The notes: generated by a model from the sequence alone, not told the origin. Shown: positions 26,066 through 34,719, counted from the stretch's first letter. The stretch is 64,000 nucleotides of DNA from Epilithonimonas zeae (GCF_023278365.1 NZ_CP075338.1:806001-870000); one strand, 5' to 3'. Numbers and translations: made by a program.

Positions 26066-26138
26066 GGTTGGATGATGGAAGTTTTATGATGGAAGTTAAC
26101 ATCGTATTGAAAATCATCCAGCTTCCTTCTTCTAACAT
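26066..26138. repeat. Imperfect inverted repeat, second ggatg/catcc element
   Basis: ggttggatgatggaag is matched by catccagcttccttcttctaac in inverted orientation. It is related in sequence to the element at 25270-25316. Confidence 0.5.
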
Positions 26139-26152
26139 CGAGCAAAAAACTC

Positions 26153-26160
26153 TACTTTTG
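26153..26160 (+). promoter_or_regulatory. Promoter -7 element TACTTTTG, leaderless type
   Basis: TACTTTTGcaaaATG: the element ends four bases before the ATG at 26165, mirroring the divergent methyltransferase promoter. Confidence 0.55.
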
Positions 26161-26164
26161 CAAA

Positions 26165-27325
26165 ATGGATATAAATAATCTAAAGATACAGGTCAAAACT
26201 TTTTTTGGTCTGGAACAAATCTTAGCGGAAGAGATTAAAAAATTGGGAGGTAAAAATGTGGAGGTTAAAAACCGTGCGGTAACTTGTGAAGGCGACCTTG
26301 GTTTCCTTTACAAACTCAATTATTCTTGCAGAACAGCTCTTAAAATTTTAGTTCCGATAATGGAATTCAAAGCTTTTAATGAGACCAAATATTACGATAA
26401 ATTATACAAGTTTGATTGGGATCAGTTCTTGGAACCAAACCAGACTTTTGCCATTGATGCAACTGTAAACTCAGAAAGATTCAGTCATTCGCAGTTTATG
26501 ACTTTGAAAATGAAAGACGCCATTGTAGATTATTTTCAAGAGAAACATAAAGTAAGACCAAATATTAGTAAAGACAATCCGGATATCAAATTCCATCTTC
26601 ATATTGACAGAGAATTGGTTTCGATTTCTCTAGACAGTTCAGGAGATCCGCTTTTCAAACGTGGCTATAGAAAAGAACAAACAGTTGCGCCAATCAATGA
26701 AGTTTTGGCTAGCGGAATGTTACAACTTGCAGGCTGGGACGGAAAAGGTAATTTCCTAGACCCAATGTGTGGTTCAGGAACATTGTTGATAGAAGCAGCG
26801 ATGATTGCAATGGATTTGCCGGCGCAGACTTTCAGAAGAAATTTTGCTTTCCAGAATTGGAAAAATTATGATTCAGAATTATTCAAAACCATCAAAGAGG
26901 TTCGACTGAATCGGGTGAAGGAATTCACTGGAAAAATTGTTGGTTACGATATCGATTATAGCGCTTTGGATGCAGCAAGAGCTAATATAGAATCTGCCGA
27001 GATGGAAGATCTAATTACCGTTAGAAATAAAAATTTCTTCGATTCTGAGAAAGATATGTTCCCATTGTTGATGGTTTTCAATCCGCCTTATGACGAGAGA
27101 ATTTCTATTAACGATGATGATTTTTATAAGAAAATCGGTGACACTTTCAAACAACATTATCCAAATACTTTGGCTTGGCTGATTTCTGCAGATTTAGACG
27201 CACCCAAGAAAATTGGTTTGAGACCTTCAAGAAAAATCAAATTATTCAACGGAAAACTGGAAACAAGATTTTTGCAATATGAAATGTATGATGGGTCTAA
27301 GAAAATAAATAAATTTAAAAATTAA
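26165..27325 (+). CDS. THUMP-domain 23S/16S rRNA N2-guanine methyltransferase (RlmL N-half type)
   Basis: A 386-residue enzyme. An N-terminal ferredoxin-like and THUMP region (about residues 1-160; KTFFGLEQILAEEIKKLGG, VSISLDSSGDPLFKRGYR) precedes a Rossmann methyltransferase with FLDPMCGSGTLLIEAA and the catalytic NPPY motif in MVFNPPYDERI. This architecture is that of RlmL/YpsC-type guanine-N2 methyltransferases acting on rRNA. The exact site in this organism is not determined. Its stop overlaps the convergent alarmone synthetase gene by 4 nt. Confidence 0.88.
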   Translation: MDINNLKIQVKTFFGLEQILAEEIKKLGGKNVEVKNRAVTCEGDLGFLYKLNYSCRTALKILVPIMEFKAFNETKYYDKLYKFDWDQFLEPNQTFAIDATVNSERFSHSQFMTLKMKDAIVDYFQEKHKVRPNISKDNPDIKFHLHIDRELVSISLDSSGDPLFKRGYRKEQTVAPINEVLASGMLQLAGWDGKGNFLDPMCGSGTLLIEAAMIAMDLPAQTFRRNFAFQNWKNYDSELFKTIKEVRLNRVKEFTGKIVGYDIDYSALDAARANIESAEMEDLITVRNKNFFDSEKDMFPLLMVFNPPYDERISINDDDFYKKIGDTFKQHYPNTLAWLISADLDAPKKIGLRPSRKIKLFNGKLETRFLQYEMYDGSKKINKFKN

Positions 27326-28284
27326 ATTTTTCTATCCAATCCTATTATTAATCTTACTAAAGCTACTTGTGAATAAAAATATCCTAAATTTATCATCGCT
27401 TTTTTCTCCTCATTGTAAAAAACATTGTCAGATTTATTTTTTAAAATTCCTTTTACTGCTAACTTATCTATTTTGATAATTGCTGTCAAATGCTTATCAA
27501 TTAAATCTCTAAGTTCATTAACACTTTTAATTTTATAACTGGCTAACTCAATTAATAATGAAGAAATATCCTGCCTAGAATATTTATTATTTGGGAAAAA
27601 CTCGTCTAATATTTTTCCTAGTATGTCAATATTAAGATTTTCGTCGTCTTTGATTTCAGATTTAATGTACAATTCTCTATCAAATAATAACCTTTCAAAT
27701 TCCAAATCTACAATTTCAAGCAAAGCAGAAATCCTATTTATAGATCTTTTTAATTGTTTTGGAATGTCATTTTCTTTCTTATATTGAAAGAAGTTTGATG
27801 CTTCTGCCCAATTATGTTGTGACAGTGTTCTCAATTGTATTTCGAAATTTTTACTTAATAAATTATTGTGTAGTAAATTAATATAATCATCCTTTAATTT
27901 ACATACAATATGTGTTGACGAATACCCAAACTCCATTTCTTTAAGTTTTTCACTTGTGTTATATATTTTGATAACAACATAATTTTTATTGATAAGTTCT
28001 ATTATTTTATCTGTATCTCTTTTAAAAAGAGTTACTATTCTTAATCCTGAAATATCTTGAAGCTCTGTAACACTTTTTTTAATATTGAATCTACCACTTG
28101 AAACTTTTTCATAGATTGAATCAAAAGTTTTTATTCGAAAATGAATAGGAATAGCAATTTCTATTTTAGCACTTTTAATAATTTCGTTTAACTCTGTTTC
28201 TAATTCTATACATAAATCAGAATATATAGGTACTAAAAGTTTATATTCTTTTTCTAAATCTTCTATATTTGCTTTTTTACTCAT
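27322..28284 (-). CDS. Stand-alone RelA/SpoT-domain alarmone synthetase (possible toxSAS)
   Basis: A 320-residue protein from the ATG at 28284; the upstream ATG at 28356 would run into the divergent glycosyltransferase. The synthetase motifs are intact: the basic RIKTFDSIYEK (residues 50-60), ELQDISGLRIV (Asp77), GYSSTHIV (120-127), EIQLRTLSQHNWAE (148-161). There is no HD hydrolase, TGS or ACT domain, so it is a small alarmone synthetase. The C-terminal ~120 residues are helical, charged and unrecognised. It could make (p)ppGpp, or be a toxic member that modifies ATP or tRNA. It is visibly more AT-rich than the flanking genes, suggesting acquisition. Confidence 0.8.
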   Translation of the reverse strand: MSKKANIEDLEKEYKLLVPIYSDLCIELETELNEIIKSAKIEIAIPIHFRIKTFDSIYEKVSSGRFNIKKSVTELQDISGLRIVTLFKRDTDKIIELINKNYVVIKIYNTSEKLKEMEFGYSSTHIVCKLKDDYINLLHNNLLSKNFEIQLRTLSQHNWAEASNFFQYKKENDIPKQLKRSINRISALLEIVDLEFERLLFDRELYIKSEIKDDENLNIDILGKILDEFFPNNKYSRQDISSLLIELASYKIKSVNELRDLIDKHLTAIIKIDKLAVKGILKNKSDNVFYNEEKKAMINLGYFYSQVALVRLIIGLDRKI

Positions 28285-28318
28285 ATTTGCAATTGTATAT
28301 ATAAAAATAAAAAATAAA

Positions 28319-29317
28319 TTGAGTCCAACAATCTCCATCATCATCGCCATTTTCAACAGAAAAGACGAATTATTCGAACTTTTGAATTCTCTTTCTCATC
28401 AGACAGATAAAAACTTCGAAGTTATAATTGTAGATGATGGTTCCAAAATAGCGCTTCTACCTACGGTTGAATTATTTCAAGAACAATTGGATATCCAGTT
28501 TTTCAGAAAAGAGAATTCTGGTCCAGGACTTTCAAGAAATTACGGCGCAAAGCGCGCCAAAAATGATTGGCTGGTTTTTGTAGATTCGGACGTGATTGTA
28601 GAAACGGATTACATCGAAAACATTAAGAAAAATCTTATAGAAAATCCTTGCGATGCTTTTGGTGGCGCAGATAAAGCGCACAGAGGTTTCAATCTGATGC
28701 AGAAAGCCATTTCTTATTCTATGACCTCGGTTTTCACAACTGGCGGAATCCGTGGCAGCAAAAAAGCAGTAACGAAATTTCAGCCAAGAAGTTTCAATAT
28801 GGGCGTGAATAAAGAGAAATTCTTGAGCATCGGTGGGTTTTCTGAAATGAGAATCGGCGAAGATCCGGATCTATCGATGACGTTTTGGGAAAATGGCTAC
28901 ACGACTTTGTTCTATGATAATATTGGTGTTTATCACAAACGCAGAACCGACTTTGGTAAATTCTCCAAGCAAGTGTATCAATTCGGTTGTGCAAGACCAA
29001 TTCTGAATCAAAGACATCCAAATTATGTGAAACCTACGTTTTGGTTTCCGAGCATTTTTCTGTTGGGTTATTTGGTTGGAGTTATTCATTATTTTGTTTG
29101 GGGAAATGGATTGATTCTCGCTTTGTACGGGCTTTACACATTTCTTGTTTTTTTTCATGCGTTGATGGTTACTAAAAATATAAGTATTGCTGGAATGGCG
29201 ATAATTTCTACTTATATCCAAATGTTTTCTTATGGTTACGGTTTCTTAAAATCCTGGTTTCTTCTTAATATTATGAAACAAACTCCGAAAGAGGCTTTTC
29301 CTAAACATTTTCATTAA
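28319..29317 (+). CDS. Family 2 glycosyltransferase with C-terminal membrane segments
   Basis: A 332-residue GT-A enzyme: ISIIIAIFNRKDELFELL (nucleotide-sugar-binding start), VIIVDDGSK, RNYGAKRAKNDWLVFVDSDVIVE (the DxD-type VDSD), and FSEMRIGEDPDLSMTFWENGY. Two to three hydrophobic segments end the protein (FWFPSIFLLGYLVGVIHYF, LALYGLYTFLVFF). No ATG is available; TTG at 28319 is the best start, and the frame stays open further upstream without an ATG. It probably extends a cell-surface glycan. Only 34 nt separate it from the divergent synthetase. Confidence 0.85.
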   Translation: MSPTISIIIAIFNRKDELFELLNSLSHQTDKNFEVIIVDDGSKIALLPTVELFQEQLDIQFFRKENSGPGLSRNYGAKRAKNDWLVFVDSDVIVETDYIENIKKNLIENPCDAFGGADKAHRGFNLMQKAISYSMTSVFTTGGIRGSKKAVTKFQPRSFNMGVNKEKFLSIGGFSEMRIGEDPDLSMTFWENGYTTLFYDNIGVYHKRRTDFGKFSKQVYQFGCARPILNQRHPNYVKPTFWFPSIFLLGYLVGVIHYFVWGNGLILALYGLYTFLVFFHALMVTKNISIAGMAIISTYIQMFSYGYGFLKSWFLLNIMKQTPKEAFPKHFH

Positions 29318-29402
29318 TTTAATTAACATTTAATTATCAGTTATAAAACCTTTGCTTGGAATATTTTTTGTAAATTTTTATAGAAATTAAATTTATAAAA
29401 CT

Positions 29403-31139
29403 ATGTCAAAAAATATCGCCGATCAATTTGTAGAGATCCTAGTAAAAACGGGAGTTAAACGCATATATGCTGTCACTGGTGACAGCCTTAATTTTTTAAA
29501 TGATGCCATAAAACGTGAAGGCTCCATCAAATGGATTCACGTACGACATGAGGAAGTTGGTGCATTCGCTGCAGCTGCTGAAGCTGAATTGGAAGGTCTT
29601 GCAGTTTGCGCAGGAAGTTCTGGTCCGGGTCACGTTCATCTAATCAACGGACTTTATGAAGCTAACAGAGCAAATGTTCCGGTTCTGGCAATTGCTTCAA
29701 CTTGTGAGAGTTCAGAGTTTGGAACTTCTTATTTTCAGGAAACCAATACGATTAAATTGTTTGATGATTGTTCTGTTTATAACCAAATTGCGACAACACC
29801 CGAACAAGCGCCGAGAATGTTGCAAGCAGCTTTGCAACATGCGATTTCTAAAAAAGGTGTGGCTGTTTTAGGAATGCCTGGTAATCTTTTCGAAGAAGAT
29901 TCTGTGAAAAATATCAGTTCAGATTTAGTCTTCAAAACCAATCCAAGAATTATTCCTTCAGAGGAAGAAATTAGCTGGATTGCGGAGCATTTGAATTCAA
30001 GGAAAAAAGTGGCAATCTATTGTGGAATCGGAGCTTCTGAAGCTCATTCCGAAGTTATTGCTTTGGCAGAAAAACTGAAAGCACCAATCGGATATTCTTT
30101 CCGAGGAAAAATGGGAATTCAGTACAATAATCTTTACGAAGTTGGAATGACCGGACTTTTGGGTTTGCCTTCAGCTTTCAAAGCAATGCACGAAGCTGAT
30201 ATTATTTTATTGCTCGGAACCGATTTTCCTTATGTAAAATTTATGCCTGTTGATAAAATAATTATTCAGATAGATGACAAGCCGGAACGTTTGGGAAGAC
30301 GAGCACAATTGACGAGAGGTTTTGCCGGAAAGATTAAAGATTCATTAATCAGTCTTTTGCCTTTAATTAAAATTAATGATGACAGAAAATTCCTTGATAA
30401 GCAACTAGAATTTTATCAGACTGTAAAAAACAATCTTAGATCCTACGTTGAAGACAAAGGAAAAGAAAGCCACATTTCTCCGGAATTTGTTGCCGAAACT
30501 TTGAATATTAAAGCAAATAATGATACGATATTTACCGTAGATACTGGAATGTGCTGCGTTTGGGGTGCAAGATATTTGCAAGCGACAGGCGAGCGAAAAC
30601 TTTTGGGATCTTTCAGTCACGGGACAATGGCGAATGCAATGCCAATGGCTATCGGAGCGCAATTATCCAATCCGGATAAACAAGTAATCGCACTGTGCGG
30701 AGACGGCGGACTTTCTATGTTGTTGGGCGATATTGCAACGATCAAACAATATAATTTACCAATCAAAATCATTGTTTTCAATAACCGCTTCTTGGGAATG
30801 GTAAAATTGGAAATGGAAGTAAACGGAATTCCGGACAACGAGACGGATATGATCAATCCAGATTTCGGACTGTTAGCTCAGTCTTTTGGAATCAAAGGTA
30901 TCAATGTGACAGATCCGGAAAAAGTGGAAGAAGCGATTGATGATGCTTTGCAAACAAACGGTCCAGTTTTGGTCAATATTTTCACAGATCCAAATGCGTT
31001 GGCAATGCCACCAAAAGTTGGTTGGGATCAAATGAAAGGAATGGGAATCGCAATGACGAGAATGATGTTGGACGGTAATTTCAAAGAAGTGGCGGACACG
31101 ATCTCCAGCAATTACAGACACATTAAAGAAATTTTATAA
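29403..31139 (+). CDS. poxB: Thiamine-diphosphate pyruvate dehydrogenase (quinone)/pyruvate oxidase, PoxB type
   Basis: A 578-residue enzyme, close to the 572 of E. coli PoxB. The three-domain ThDP fold is clear: N-terminal VTGDSLNFLNDAI and HVRHEEVGAFAAAAEAEL (the cofactor-activating Glu), GSSGPGHVHLINGLYEA, a central FAD/nucleotide-binding-like domain, and the ThDP motif CGDGGLSMLLGDIATI...IIVFNN (near residue 433). PoxB converts pyruvate to acetate and CO2 while passing electrons to quinone at the membrane. A ThDP-dependent oxidase of another 2-oxo acid is the alternative. Confidence 0.87.
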   Translation: MSKNIADQFVEILVKTGVKRIYAVTGDSLNFLNDAIKREGSIKWIHVRHEEVGAFAAAAEAELEGLAVCAGSSGPGHVHLINGLYEANRANVPVLAIASTCESSEFGTSYFQETNTIKLFDDCSVYNQIATTPEQAPRMLQAALQHAISKKGVAVLGMPGNLFEEDSVKNISSDLVFKTNPRIIPSEEEISWIAEHLNSRKKVAIYCGIGASEAHSEVIALAEKLKAPIGYSFRGKMGIQYNNLYEVGMTGLLGLPSAFKAMHEADIILLLGTDFPYVKFMPVDKIIIQIDDKPERLGRRAQLTRGFAGKIKDSLISLLPLIKINDDRKFLDKQLEFYQTVKNNLRSYVEDKGKESHISPEFVAETLNIKANNDTIFTVDTGMCCVWGARYLQATGERKLLGSFSHGTMANAMPMAIGAQLSNPDKQVIALCGDGGLSMLLGDIATIKQYNLPIKIIVFNNRFLGMVKLEMEVNGIPDNETDMINPDFGLLAQSFGIKGINVTDPEKVEEAIDDALQTNGPVLVNIFTDPNALAMPPKVGWDQMKGMGIAMTRMMLDGNFKEVADTISSNYRHIKEIL

Positions 31140-31146
31140 ATCTTAG

Positions 31147-31170
31147 CCCAATTCTATAATTGGGGTTTTT
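31147..31170 (+). terminator. Terminator after poxB
   Basis: CCCAATT-ctat-AATTGGG followed by GTTTTT, eight bases after the stop. Confidence 0.8.
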
Positions 31171-31186
31171 ATTGATTTTAAAGCAA

Positions 31187-31214
31187 AAAAGCTTCACATA
31201 ATGTGAAGCTTTTA
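31187..31214. terminator. Bidirectional terminator between poxB and the secreted protein
   Basis: AAAAGCTTCACAT pairs fully with ATGTGAAGCTTTT, with an A run on the left and T run on the right, so it can serve both convergent genes. Confidence 0.8.
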
Positions 31215-31247
31215 GAAAATAATATATATAACCTTAGTTAAAAAAAA

Positions 31248-31838
31248 CTATTTTAGAGAAATCATTCTACTGAAACTGTCGCCGTCTTTTTCAACGTTGA
31301 TTATATAAGTTTCAGGGTTTGCAGGGTTTAGATCAAAAGTCAAATCAATCAATCCGTCTTTAGCAACATTATTTTTTGCGTAATAGGTGTTGTTTGCTGT
31401 ATCGTAGATAGAAACTTTTACATCACCTACCACATTTGCCATTTTCAATTTTACAACGTTTTTGTTAATGGTATATTCTGGTTTTGAAATCGCAGAAATT
31501 GGAGATTTTTCCAAAGAAACCTGGTCACCATTGACTACGATTTTGTATTTTTCAATTTTAGCATCAGATTCTGCAACCAAGAAATAAGTTCCGGAAGCCA
31601 TTCCGTTCATATTGTAAGATTTCTCAACGTTTTCACTTTTCAAAGTTTCAGAGAAAATCTCATTTCTGTCGCTGTTGTAAACATATAGTGAAACGTTCTT
31701 TGCGTTAGAAACCTCAAAATGTAAAGTTTTTTGAGTAACCTCTCCTATTGATACAGAAAAATCTTTATCCTTAGCCATCGCACTTGTAGAAACAAAAATA
31801 CTTGCTACAAGAAAACCAAATTTTAATATACTTTTCAT
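31248..31838 (-). CDS. Secreted beta-sandwich protein of unknown function
   Basis: A 196-residue protein with a signal peptide (cleavage after STSAMA). The body looks like two tandem small beta-sandwich domains: GEVTQKTLHFEVSNAKNVSLYVYNSD with MASGTYFLVAESDAKIEKYKIVV, then INKNVVKLKMANVVGDVKVSIYDTAN with ETYIINVEKDGDSFSRMISLK. These turns (SGTYFLV, ETYIINV) recall T9SS sorting domains and DUF3244-type proteins, but no separate cargo domain is present. Function unknown; it may be a free-standing surface or periplasmic protein. Confidence 0.68.
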   Translation of the reverse strand: MKSILKFGFLVASIFVSTSAMAKDKDFSVSIGEVTQKTLHFEVSNAKNVSLYVYNSDRNEIFSETLKSENVEKSYNMNGMASGTYFLVAESDAKIEKYKIVVNGDQVSLEKSPISAISKPEYTINKNVVKLKMANVVGDVKVSIYDTANNTYYAKNNVAKDGLIDLTFDLNPANPETYIINVEKDGDSFSRMISLK

Positions 31839-31867
31839 ATTACTATCTTTTTAATTGTTTTACTATG

Positions 31868-31875
31868 CAAATGTA
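31868..31875 (-). promoter_or_regulatory. Promoter -7 element TACATTTG for the secreted protein
   Basis: On the minus strand TACATTTG lies 29 nt before the ATG. TTTG occurs 14 bases upstream of it, a shorter spacing than usual. Confidence 0.5.
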
Positions 31876-31981
31876 TAATGGATAAACATCAAATAATACA
31901 ATACAATTTTCATTTATATGTCCTATATTAACATTAACTAAATGTTAATTAATAAAATAAGGTAATTTAAAACATATTAAA

Positions 31982-31989
31982 TAAATTTG
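31982..31989 (+). promoter_or_regulatory. Promoter -7 element TAAATTTG for the AraC regulator
   Basis: TAAATTTG fits TAnnTTTG and lies 79 nt before the ATG at 32069, leaving a leader that carries a direct repeat. Confidence 0.5.
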
Positions 31990-32006
31990 CATTGTGAAAT
32001 CATCGT

Positions 32007-32063
32007 GATTTGAAAACGATAAAAATCAGTAGAAAAAACAGCGATTTGAAAAACAATAAAATC
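32007..32063 (+). repeat. Pair of 21-bp near-identical direct repeats in the araC-type leader
   Basis: gatttgaaaacgataaaaatc (32007-32027) and gatttgaaaaacaataaaatc (32043-32063) are spaced 36 bp, start to start. Direct repeats are the usual operator form for AraC-family proteins, so autoregulation is possible. Confidence 0.55.
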
Positions 32064-32068
32064 TACAT

Positions 32069-32941
32069 ATGAAACATAATAGTCCCACTTTTGAAGCGGT
32101 AAGTCCCGGTATTGGAAGTAGTTTTACTTGTCTGAAGTTTAATCGGAATGAAAATATCAAATCACACATTTGGCATTATCATCCTGAGATCGAACTGATT
32201 TTCGTTTGTGGCGGTTCTGGTAAAAGACAGATTGGAAGCAATATTTCTTACTTTTCAGACGGCGATTTGATTCTGATTGGCAGTAACCTTCCGCATTGTG
32301 GGATGACCAATGAAAATACCAATAATGATTATGAAGTTGTGATTCAGTTTCCTGTGGATTTTCTGGGCTCGGAATTTTGGCAGGCTAAGGAAATGAATAA
32401 AATTGCTGCGCTTTTGGAAGCTGCGAAAAGTGGAATTGTTTTCGGTGATGAAGTTAAAAATGCTTTGAAGACAAAAATGGAAGCTTTGACAGAAGCCACC
32501 TCTTTGACCAAATTGATGATACTAATTGAAATTCTGGACGAACTTTCTCACACGCAAGATTACAAAATCCTTAATGCTTCAAAATATTATCTGCAGACTC
32601 AAAAAGAGGATAATGACAGAATCAATGTGATTTTCAATTATGTAAAAGACCATTTTAAGGAGCAAATCACTTTGGAAACCGTAGCGGAATTATCCAATAT
32701 GACAGTTCCTTCTTTTTGCCGATATTTTAAGAAAATTACAAATAAAACCTTCACACAATTCGTGAATGAATATCGCATTACGCATTCTCTAAAACTCTTG
32801 GCAGAGCAACCAATGAGTATTACCGAGGTTTGTTTTGATAGTGGATTTAATAATTTCAGTTACTTCAACAAAACTTTTAAAGAACATACGCAGAAAAGTC
32901 CGTCGCAGTATAGGAAAGAGTTTAGTAATATTTTGGCTTAA
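32069..32941 (+). CDS. AraC family transcriptional regulator with cupin domain
   Basis: A 290-residue regulator. The N-terminal cupin (about residues 10-90: IWHYHPEIELIFVCGGSGKRQIG, GDLILIGSNLPHCG) is followed by a linker and two helix-turn-helix motifs at the C-terminus (about 195-290: ITLETVAELSNMTVPSFCRYFKKITNKTF and ITEVCFDSGFNNFSYFNKTFKEHTQKSPSQYRKE). Regulators of this form usually respond to a sugar or related small molecule. It is a single gene; its target is not evident from its neighbours. Its 3' end overlaps the convergent gene by 20 nt. Confidence 0.9.
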   Translation: MKHNSPTFEAVSPGIGSSFTCLKFNRNENIKSHIWHYHPEIELIFVCGGSGKRQIGSNISYFSDGDLILIGSNLPHCGMTNENTNNDYEVVIQFPVDFLGSEFWQAKEMNKIAALLEAAKSGIVFGDEVKNALKTKMEALTEATSLTKLMILIEILDELSHTQDYKILNASKYYLQTQKEDNDRINVIFNYVKDHFKEQITLETVAELSNMTVPSFCRYFKKITNKTFTQFVNEYRITHSLKLLAEQPMSITEVCFDSGFNNFSYFNKTFKEHTQKSPSQYRKEFSNILA

Positions 32942-33452
32942 GTTTTTTAATCTTTCTATAAAGTTTAAAAACATATTTCTGCATAAATTTTTCCGTTAGT
33001 TGATTATTATAGCCCATTCCATTCTTCATATCCTCAACGGAAATAGCTAAACAACCTCTTATATTCATGTAATAATTTGTAGAAGAGATTTTATTATTTA
33101 TAATATAATATTCGGAATGCTTTTTCAAGTCATTTAAATATGGATGTTGCTCTTCAATTTTAACAAAAAATAAATCGTTGTTTTTAAAGTAGTATTTGAT
33201 TTCAAAATGTGTATTTCGATTTTTTAATATATTTTGAGTAATTATTCTCTTATCAAATTTTAAAACCTTTACACTAATACTATCGTGCATTATTATTGAA
33301 GTTGAATCAACATTTGAATTACTAATACTATCAATAACATAAACTTCTTCCTTAACTTTTCTTTGATTCTTATCAATTTTTATTTGCGAAAAACAAATGA
33401 ATGAAACCAAGAAAAGAATTAATGAAAATATTCGGGAAATTTTATTTGTCAT
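32922..33452 (-). CDS. Exported hypothetical protein
   Basis: A 176-residue protein from the ATG at 33452 with a signal peptide (MTNKISRIFSLILFLVSFICFSQ); an in-frame upstream ATG adds six residues. The remainder is AT-rich in codon use and contains no motif I recognise. The ending is very basic (KLYRKIKKLKPKYY). Its last 20 nt overlap the AraC regulator gene tail-to-tail. It may be a lineage-specific envelope protein. Confidence 0.55.
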   Translation of the reverse strand: MTNKISRIFSLILFLVSFICFSQIKIDKNQRKVKEEVYVIDSISNSNVDSTSIIMHDSISVKVLKFDKRIITQNILKNRNTHFEIKYYFKNNDLFFVKIEEQHPYLNDLKKHSEYYIINNKISSTNYYMNIRGCLAISVEDMKNGMGYNNQLTEKFMQKYVFKLYRKIKKLKPKYY

Positions 33453-33456
33453 AATT

Positions 33457-34565
33457 CTAATAAATAACACTAAAATACTTCTTCATCTCCTCCATCGTCC
33501 CCAAACTAATTCTCGTCCACTTCCCCTTTTCCTCATACGTCTTACCACCGAGAATTTTCGCTTCTTTCAAATTTTTAAAATAATCACCTTTATAATTTTC
33601 CAAAGAAAAATAAATAAAATTCGCAGAAGACGGAATGGTTTTAATTCCTCTTTTATTAAATTCTGAAACTGTAAAATCTTTCACTTTCTGATTGTTGACT
33701 AAAACTTTGGATATAAATTCTTGGTCTTCCATTGCTGCAATTGCGCCGGTCATTGTCGTAACACTGATTTCTGCACCACTCCAGCTTTGAAGTTTTTTCA
33801 GATTTTTAATGGTTTCTGGATGTCCAATCGCATAACCCAATCTCGCACCAGCAAATCCATAAAGTTTGGAAAATGTTCGGGTAATTATCAGATTCGGAAA
33901 AGTATCAACCAAATCTGCTAAGGATTTCTGATTTGTAAACTCAATATAAGCTTCATCCACCAATATTGTCATATGCTTGGTAAAGTTTTTATAAATCGTA
34001 CAATTTCTTCTCTTAAAAGTAAATCTCCAGTGGGATTATTAGGATTGCAGATATAAACCAATCTCGTGCTTTTTCTAATCAAATCTTTCATAGCATCGAG
34101 ATTAATCCTTTTCTTTTCATCCAAAGGAACAACTGTTTTTGACATTCCGAGAAACTCCGCAATAGGCTCGAAGATGGTGAATGATGGATTCGGGATAATG
34201 AAATGTCCGTTCTCTTGAGAAACAAATTTAGTAATCAATTCCAGAAGAAAAGATGAACCTGCAGAAACCAAAATATTCTCTTTTTTAAGTTGGTTTTTCT
34301 CTGCTAATTTATCACACAAAACATCCACCAATTTAAAATCATACATCGAAGAAAGACTAAGACTTTTCGGCATCGCTTCCAAAGCTTTTGGTGAAGTTCC
34401 AAATGGATTTTCGTTAAAGCAAAGCCGAATGGTTTGGTTGTTATTTTTTAATTCATTGAAATTCGGAGTTTCTTTTGCTAAAAATTCTAATGGCGAAAGT
34501 GTTAAAGCAGCACTTCCAAAAAAAGCAGTTTTCAGCCAATCTCTTCTGTTGATAGACATAGTCAA
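33457..34565 (-). pseudogene. Tat-exported histidinol-phosphate aminotransferase-like protein, frameshifted
   Basis: Two adjacent frames give one aminotransferase. The first part (33969-34565, 198 aa) has a twin-arginine signal (NRRDWLKTAFFGSAALTLSP), then RLCFNENPFGTSP, SAGSSFLLELI and VYICNPNNPTGD. The second (33457-33972, 171 aa) begins TILVDEAYIEF and holds the PLP lysine in TFSKLYGFAGARLGY. Together they equal a full-length HisC-type enzyme (~369 aa). The frames meet at CCAAGCATATGA; adding one base (as if CCAAAGCAT) restores KTLPKHMTILVDEAY. Either a one-base deletion inactivated the gene, or the ATGA overlap allows restart, or the assembly lost a base in an A run. Confidence 0.82.
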
Positions 34566-34719
34566 GTTTTATTTATTAAAATTAAAATATTATTTGGAAT
34601 CAAATTTATTTCATCGGAAAAAAATAAAATTCTAACCGATAAAATTTCACTTTCATCGATTTTGATTTGAATTCGTTTCTGTCGATTCTACTTTTGAATC
34701 AGAAATTAAAACTATTACA

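Noticed and set aside
25318-26145. Longer methyltransferase start at 26145
   Set aside because: The added 34 residues run through a promoter element and an inverted repeat; MQWFEEWFDTPYYHILY at 26043 matches the family start.
27322-28356. Longer alarmone synthetase start at 28356
   Set aside because: It would overlap the divergent glycosyltransferase coding sequence; the ATG at 28284 gives the expected N-terminus.
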